64,000 bases of DNA. It comes from Opeltia flavorubescens. Taxonomy: Eukaryota > Ascomycota > Lecanoromycetes > Teloschistales > Teloschistaceae. Where the stretch lies: assembly GCA_000442125.1 (NCBI GenBank), contig KE546971.1, positions 1,366,583-1,430,582 on the forward strand. Direction: 5' to 3'. A program made the position numbers and the translations under genes. The number at the start of each line of letters is the position of its first letter. The first letter of the stretch is position 1. The notes under the pieces were generated by a model. The model was not told the origin of the DNA, ran no database searches, and saw only the letters and a list, made by a program, of their open reading frames with translations. Shown here in pieces: positions 60,155 through 64,000 of this stretch.

Positions 60155-61113
60155 AGGATCGAGTATGTAATATGTAGAAGCACTTGGTTGGAAGGCAGCA
60201 GTAGTAGAAGAAGAAGAAGAATCAGGAAGCTGGGGGTATTTGTAGGATGAAAAAAAAAGAGAGTAACAAGCCCCAGAGTGACAATGGACTTATATTCGGT
60301 TATGACAATAGGACGAGGATTTTGTTGAGCAAAGTCCCCATTGTCCTTCCTATCCTGGCAACGATGAAAGTGGTTGGTAGTTAATCCTCAAGAATCATAA
60401 GATGATAAAAGTCCATGATCAATGGCATGGCAGAATTGAATAGACAGGGAAAGAGTGACTGAGTGCGTGAAGTATGTCTCGATCAAGGTTATGGTTGACT
60501 CTCACACTCGATCTCACTTTCATTCTCACTCAATCTCACTTAGCCTTATCTGCAACCGGCTTTATATCAGATATCAAGATACAGTATCCACTCCTGCACC
60601 CAACAGTGAGATGACTATTTTCATTTGCTAAGGAATCAAGGAAGGAATATGAGTAGCATTAAGCTACAGTCTCAAGGATACATTCAGATCTATGATCTAG
60701 ACTCGTCGTTGTAGGAACAGTATACTTGCCCCTGACGATATTTAGATGGGACGACGGATCTTTCAATGAGATCAATTCTCCTTTGGCAGCATGCAGTCAC
60801 CAGGTGCTGTAGTCAATCTTGTACGTAGAGGCAAAGTGAAAGCGCGGAACTCGTCAGCAGGCAAGTTGCAGCCGGCAGATAGCTTTCACGTAGACTCTGA
60901 TAGCAATAGAGAGAATAGTCGAGTATGATCTAATCATAAAAGGCAACAGGAGGAAGACGTCGGAGTCGACGGAGAGATTGATGTACAGTGAGGTCATACG
61001 TATTGAACGCCATTTAATTGACGAATAGTCTTGGGTTCGTACGACAATACTTTACAGTACTCTTATCAGTCCTTTTCTCCTTTCTCTTTCTTCCCTACAC
61101 TGATTCTCACCAC
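60155..61113. promoter_or_regulatory. Divergent upstream region
   Basis: About 1 kb with a stretch of CTCACT/TCTCAC-like simple sequence around 60495-60545. No gene is recognised. It should contain promoters for both flanking genes. Confidence 0.4.
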
Positions 61114-61380
61114 ATGTCCCTAAGAAGTCTCCCATTCCGATTGGAATCATTGACCTGGCTTTCCAAACCCCGCGCCATCCTTCCATCCGCCTTCCAAACC
61201 TACCAGTTCATCCGACCTTACGTCGCCGGCGGTCCACCTCGAGTCAATCCATCGAACCAAAAGATTAAAGTCTGGCCTTTCGTCTTCATCTTCTTCAGCG
61301 GCACCGGTGCTTACGTGTACATGGTCAAAGCCCGCGCCAACGCCGACTCAATAAAGCCTCGCAACCAACAGCGTCGTTAG
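61114..61380 (+). CDS. Small predicted single-TM protein
   Basis: A frame of 88 codons plus stop. The N-terminal part is basic and free of acids apart from one Glu (RSLPFRLESLTWLSKPRAIL), as in mitochondrial presequences. It then reads RPYVAGGPPRVNPSNQKIKV and one hydrophobic helix (WPFVFIFFSGTGAYVYMV), followed by a short positively charged tail. I do not recognise a named family; an inner-membrane mitochondrial protein is a guess. The stop lies only 58 bp before the UMP kinase ATG in the same direction. The frame is open further upstream to another ATG at 61018, which would add a hydrophobic leader. Confidence 0.65.
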   Translation: MSLRSLPFRLESLTWLSKPRAILPSAFQTYQFIRPYVAGGPPRVNPSNQKIKVWPFVFIFFSGTGAYVYMVKARANADSIKPRNQQRR

Positions 61381-61414
61381 CTGTGATCAAGTACAACCAT
61401 TTTCCTACTTCTAA

Positions 61415-62171
<757 letters not shown>

Positions 62172-62365
62172 GTTGATGAATTCGACACTCCACACATTTT
62201 CCTACGTTGAAATCGAATATCGTAATCCATGCGATTCCTGATTCATGAATGGGACTGCTAGCTTGCTCCATACATTCCGTCGCTATAAACGAGTATCATG
62301 CCTGAATCATAACCATCCAAATGATTGGCCGTTCAAAAGAGTTTACATCATCTGACCCCCCTCCT

Positions 62366-64000
62366 TCACCTTCCAAACTCCAAGCTCGGGATAATAACGG
62401 GCCCATACTTATTCACCCCTCCAAAGCCCCCGGCCGCATCCCCTTGCACGATGAAATCAACCGCCAAACTTAACTTCCCCGTTCCCCTGCTCATATCTGT
62501 CCTCCCATACGTCCCCTGCACGACCTCCGGATCATACGCCACAACAGCCACGTAATTCCTCCTCCCCATCAACTTCTTCATCTCCCTCACCCTTCCATCC
62601 GGCTCCGCCTGGAAGATCTCCATCATATCCTCCTTCGTGTCGCTCGGCGAATTGGTACTGCGGTGGCCATTGGCGGGGACATACAGCGGTTTGTGATTAT
62701 GGAGAAGCTTAAGGACGTAGGACGCGGGCGGTGTGTTGACGACAGAGGCGGAGATGATTTGGTACATTGTTTTGTGGTCTGAGGGTTTTGCGGGGTCGTG
62801 GACGAGGCCGGCGCCGCAGCAGTCGACGGCGCCAGAGAGGAAGGTCATGCGCAGGGATTTCTGATGCGCGATACCTTGGAGGGTGCGGATTAGGTAGGTG
62901 CGTTCGAGGTCCTGGGAAGCATACGAGTCAGATCCCATTATGCTTGATTAGGATATTTGAGGAAGGTTGGATGATAATACCTTTGATTCATGAGTCCATT
63001 GATCACGGAGCTCGTCAAGGACGTCGATGTCTCCAAACGGACTCAAGATTCCGCCCATTAACCCGGATTTGCCAACTGCCTTTTTGACAGAGTCAAACCC
63101 AGATCCTACAACCCCCTTGGCGCCAACCACCCCAGCGACTGAGCTTGTGACTTTCCCAAGGAGATTGTATGTGCCGGTCACTGCTTTCTTACCGGTTGCA
63201 ACGGTATGAGCAATCTGCTCCGCTGCTTCCAGTCGAGGATAAATGACCGGCACTGAGATCATCCAGATGCAGTGTTGTACACTGGGCGGCAAAAGCGCTA
63301 CCTTCGGAAAGAGTCCCTGATACGTAGGTCCAGCCATTACCTGGTGCTGATTCCTCTCTGATCGGCAATCCGGTCCAACGACTACCACGGCCGGACCCAA
63401 ATATTTCACAAAATGCCATCCGGTGCCGGTGATGGTGAAGATATCGGTATCTACACTAACATTCCGAAGTATCTCGAGAGTGGTGTGATGTTGAAAGAGT
63501 AAATACATATCGATGCCAATCCGGCCAATATTCTTAAACATATTTGAAAATTGCATATATTCTGGGTATGATCCAAAGCCGTCAAAGCTGCGTATTTGAG
63601 TCAGTATCGATACCAGGAAATTGCGCGGGAATGCCCTCGGCACTCACATATCGTGATCGTCTAATTGCAAAACATGCGGTATCTGTGCAAACGCTTCGCG
63701 AAGATATGGTTGGTCGAAATGGCTCGAGTAATAATGGAAATATGCGTGCGAAACGTCTTCTTCGTGTTTTGCAGTCCATTGAGCGTTCTTACGGTTCTCC
63801 TTCCCGCTCATCCCGAGCCATTGCTTGAGAAGAGGGATCTCTTTCCATATCCTGTCAGCATAGATCTGATCACCCAGTCCCAACTGAACGTGAAAGCCGC
63901 CGAATTCGACATGCTTTTGCATAATGTCCTTCCACATGTAGCCAATACCGCCAAGTTTCGAACGCTCGTTGGCATTGACATTGAGTGAAAAATCATTTCC
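62366..64000 (-). CDS. PhoD-like phosphatase domain protein (partial)
   Basis: The 3' portion of a minus-strand gene whose 5' end lies beyond 64000. Exons 64000-63648, 63587-62981 and 62911-62366 join in phase; about 501 residues are visible. Metallophosphatase marks are HVQLGLGDQIYAD, then VLQLDDHDIFDGFGSYPEYM restored across the first intron, and FTITGTGWHFVKYLGPAVVV. The family is a fungal PhoD-like group of 700-900 residues (alkaline phosphatase D fold), often without signal peptide. A segment with Gly/Val/Lys repeats (VAGVVGAKGVVGSGFDSVKK) precedes WTHESKDLERTYLIRTLQ. The C terminus is intact, and the active-site beginning is off the window. It is convergent with UMP kinase, 194 bp apart. 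Confidence 0.88.

Overview
This is a stretch of nuclear DNA from a filamentous ascomycete (Pezizomycotina). The genes are eukaryotic and split by many short introns (mostly 45-70 nt, GT...AG, often with a CTAAC/CTGAC-like branch site). The proteins are typical fungal single-copy ones: EMC2, AP-3 delta, Cdc6, condensin CAP-H, Sec53, a UMP kinase and PXR1. The first kilobase is an extremely AT-rich block that looks like repeat-induced point mutation (RIP). I cannot name the species. Four isolated N bases (29229, 39437, 45004, 58813) show that this is a draft assembly.

Layout. 1-1035 is AT-rich repeat debris. 1036-3037 is sparse but holds a small, easily missed RAMP4/YSY6 gene (2039-2425, +). 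Next come a Lys/Arg-rich conserved hypothetical (3038-4892, -), AP-3 delta (5178-8595, -), EMC2 (8950-10096, +), a Pro/Ala-rich ubiquitin-like-domain protein (11220-13062, +), an unresolved Ser-rich gene (about 13584-14334, +), a synaptojanin-type SAC plus 5-phosphatase (14468-18635, -), a small coiled-coil protein (18977-19554, -) divergent from the G-patch protein PXR1 (19769-20830, +), a Ser-rich hypothetical (21655-22418, +), an 11-exon zinc alcohol dehydrogenase (23532-25307, +) and a SWIM zinc-finger protein (25640-27163, -).

The middle has gene-poor gaps around a C2H2 factor (29840-31910, -), a 1494-residue disordered/coiled-coil protein (33660-38301, -), Cdc6 (39310-41310, +), an F-BAR/DEP/RhoGAP protein of the Rgd2 type (41606-44471, -) and the condensin kleisin (44997-47616, +). 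A 649-bp inverted-repeat element flanked by a 7-bp target duplication (48010-48658) lies upstream of a 14-TM-type MFS exporter (49228-51152, +). Then come phosphomannomutase (51603-52552, +), an FMP32-like mitochondrial protein (52859-53823, -), a four-TM membrane protein (55346-56997, +), a DUF7730-like protein (58525-60033, -), a small one-TM protein (61114-61380, +), UMP/CMP kinase (61439-62171, +) and the 3' part of a PhoD-like phosphatase (62366-64000, -, running off the right edge).

The genes do not form a biosynthetic cluster. They are mostly housekeeping: ER membrane biogenesis (RAMP4, EMC2), vesicle traffic and phosphoinositides (AP-3 delta, SAC/5-phosphatase), telomere/rRNA biology (PXR1), replication licensing and chromosome condensation (Cdc6, CAP-H), Rho signalling (Rgd2 type), and sugar and nucleotide metabolism (Sec53, UMP kinase). 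The clearest non-genic discovery is the inverted-repeat element. Exon boundaries below were deduced by hand from splice signals and reading phase, with no transcript support.
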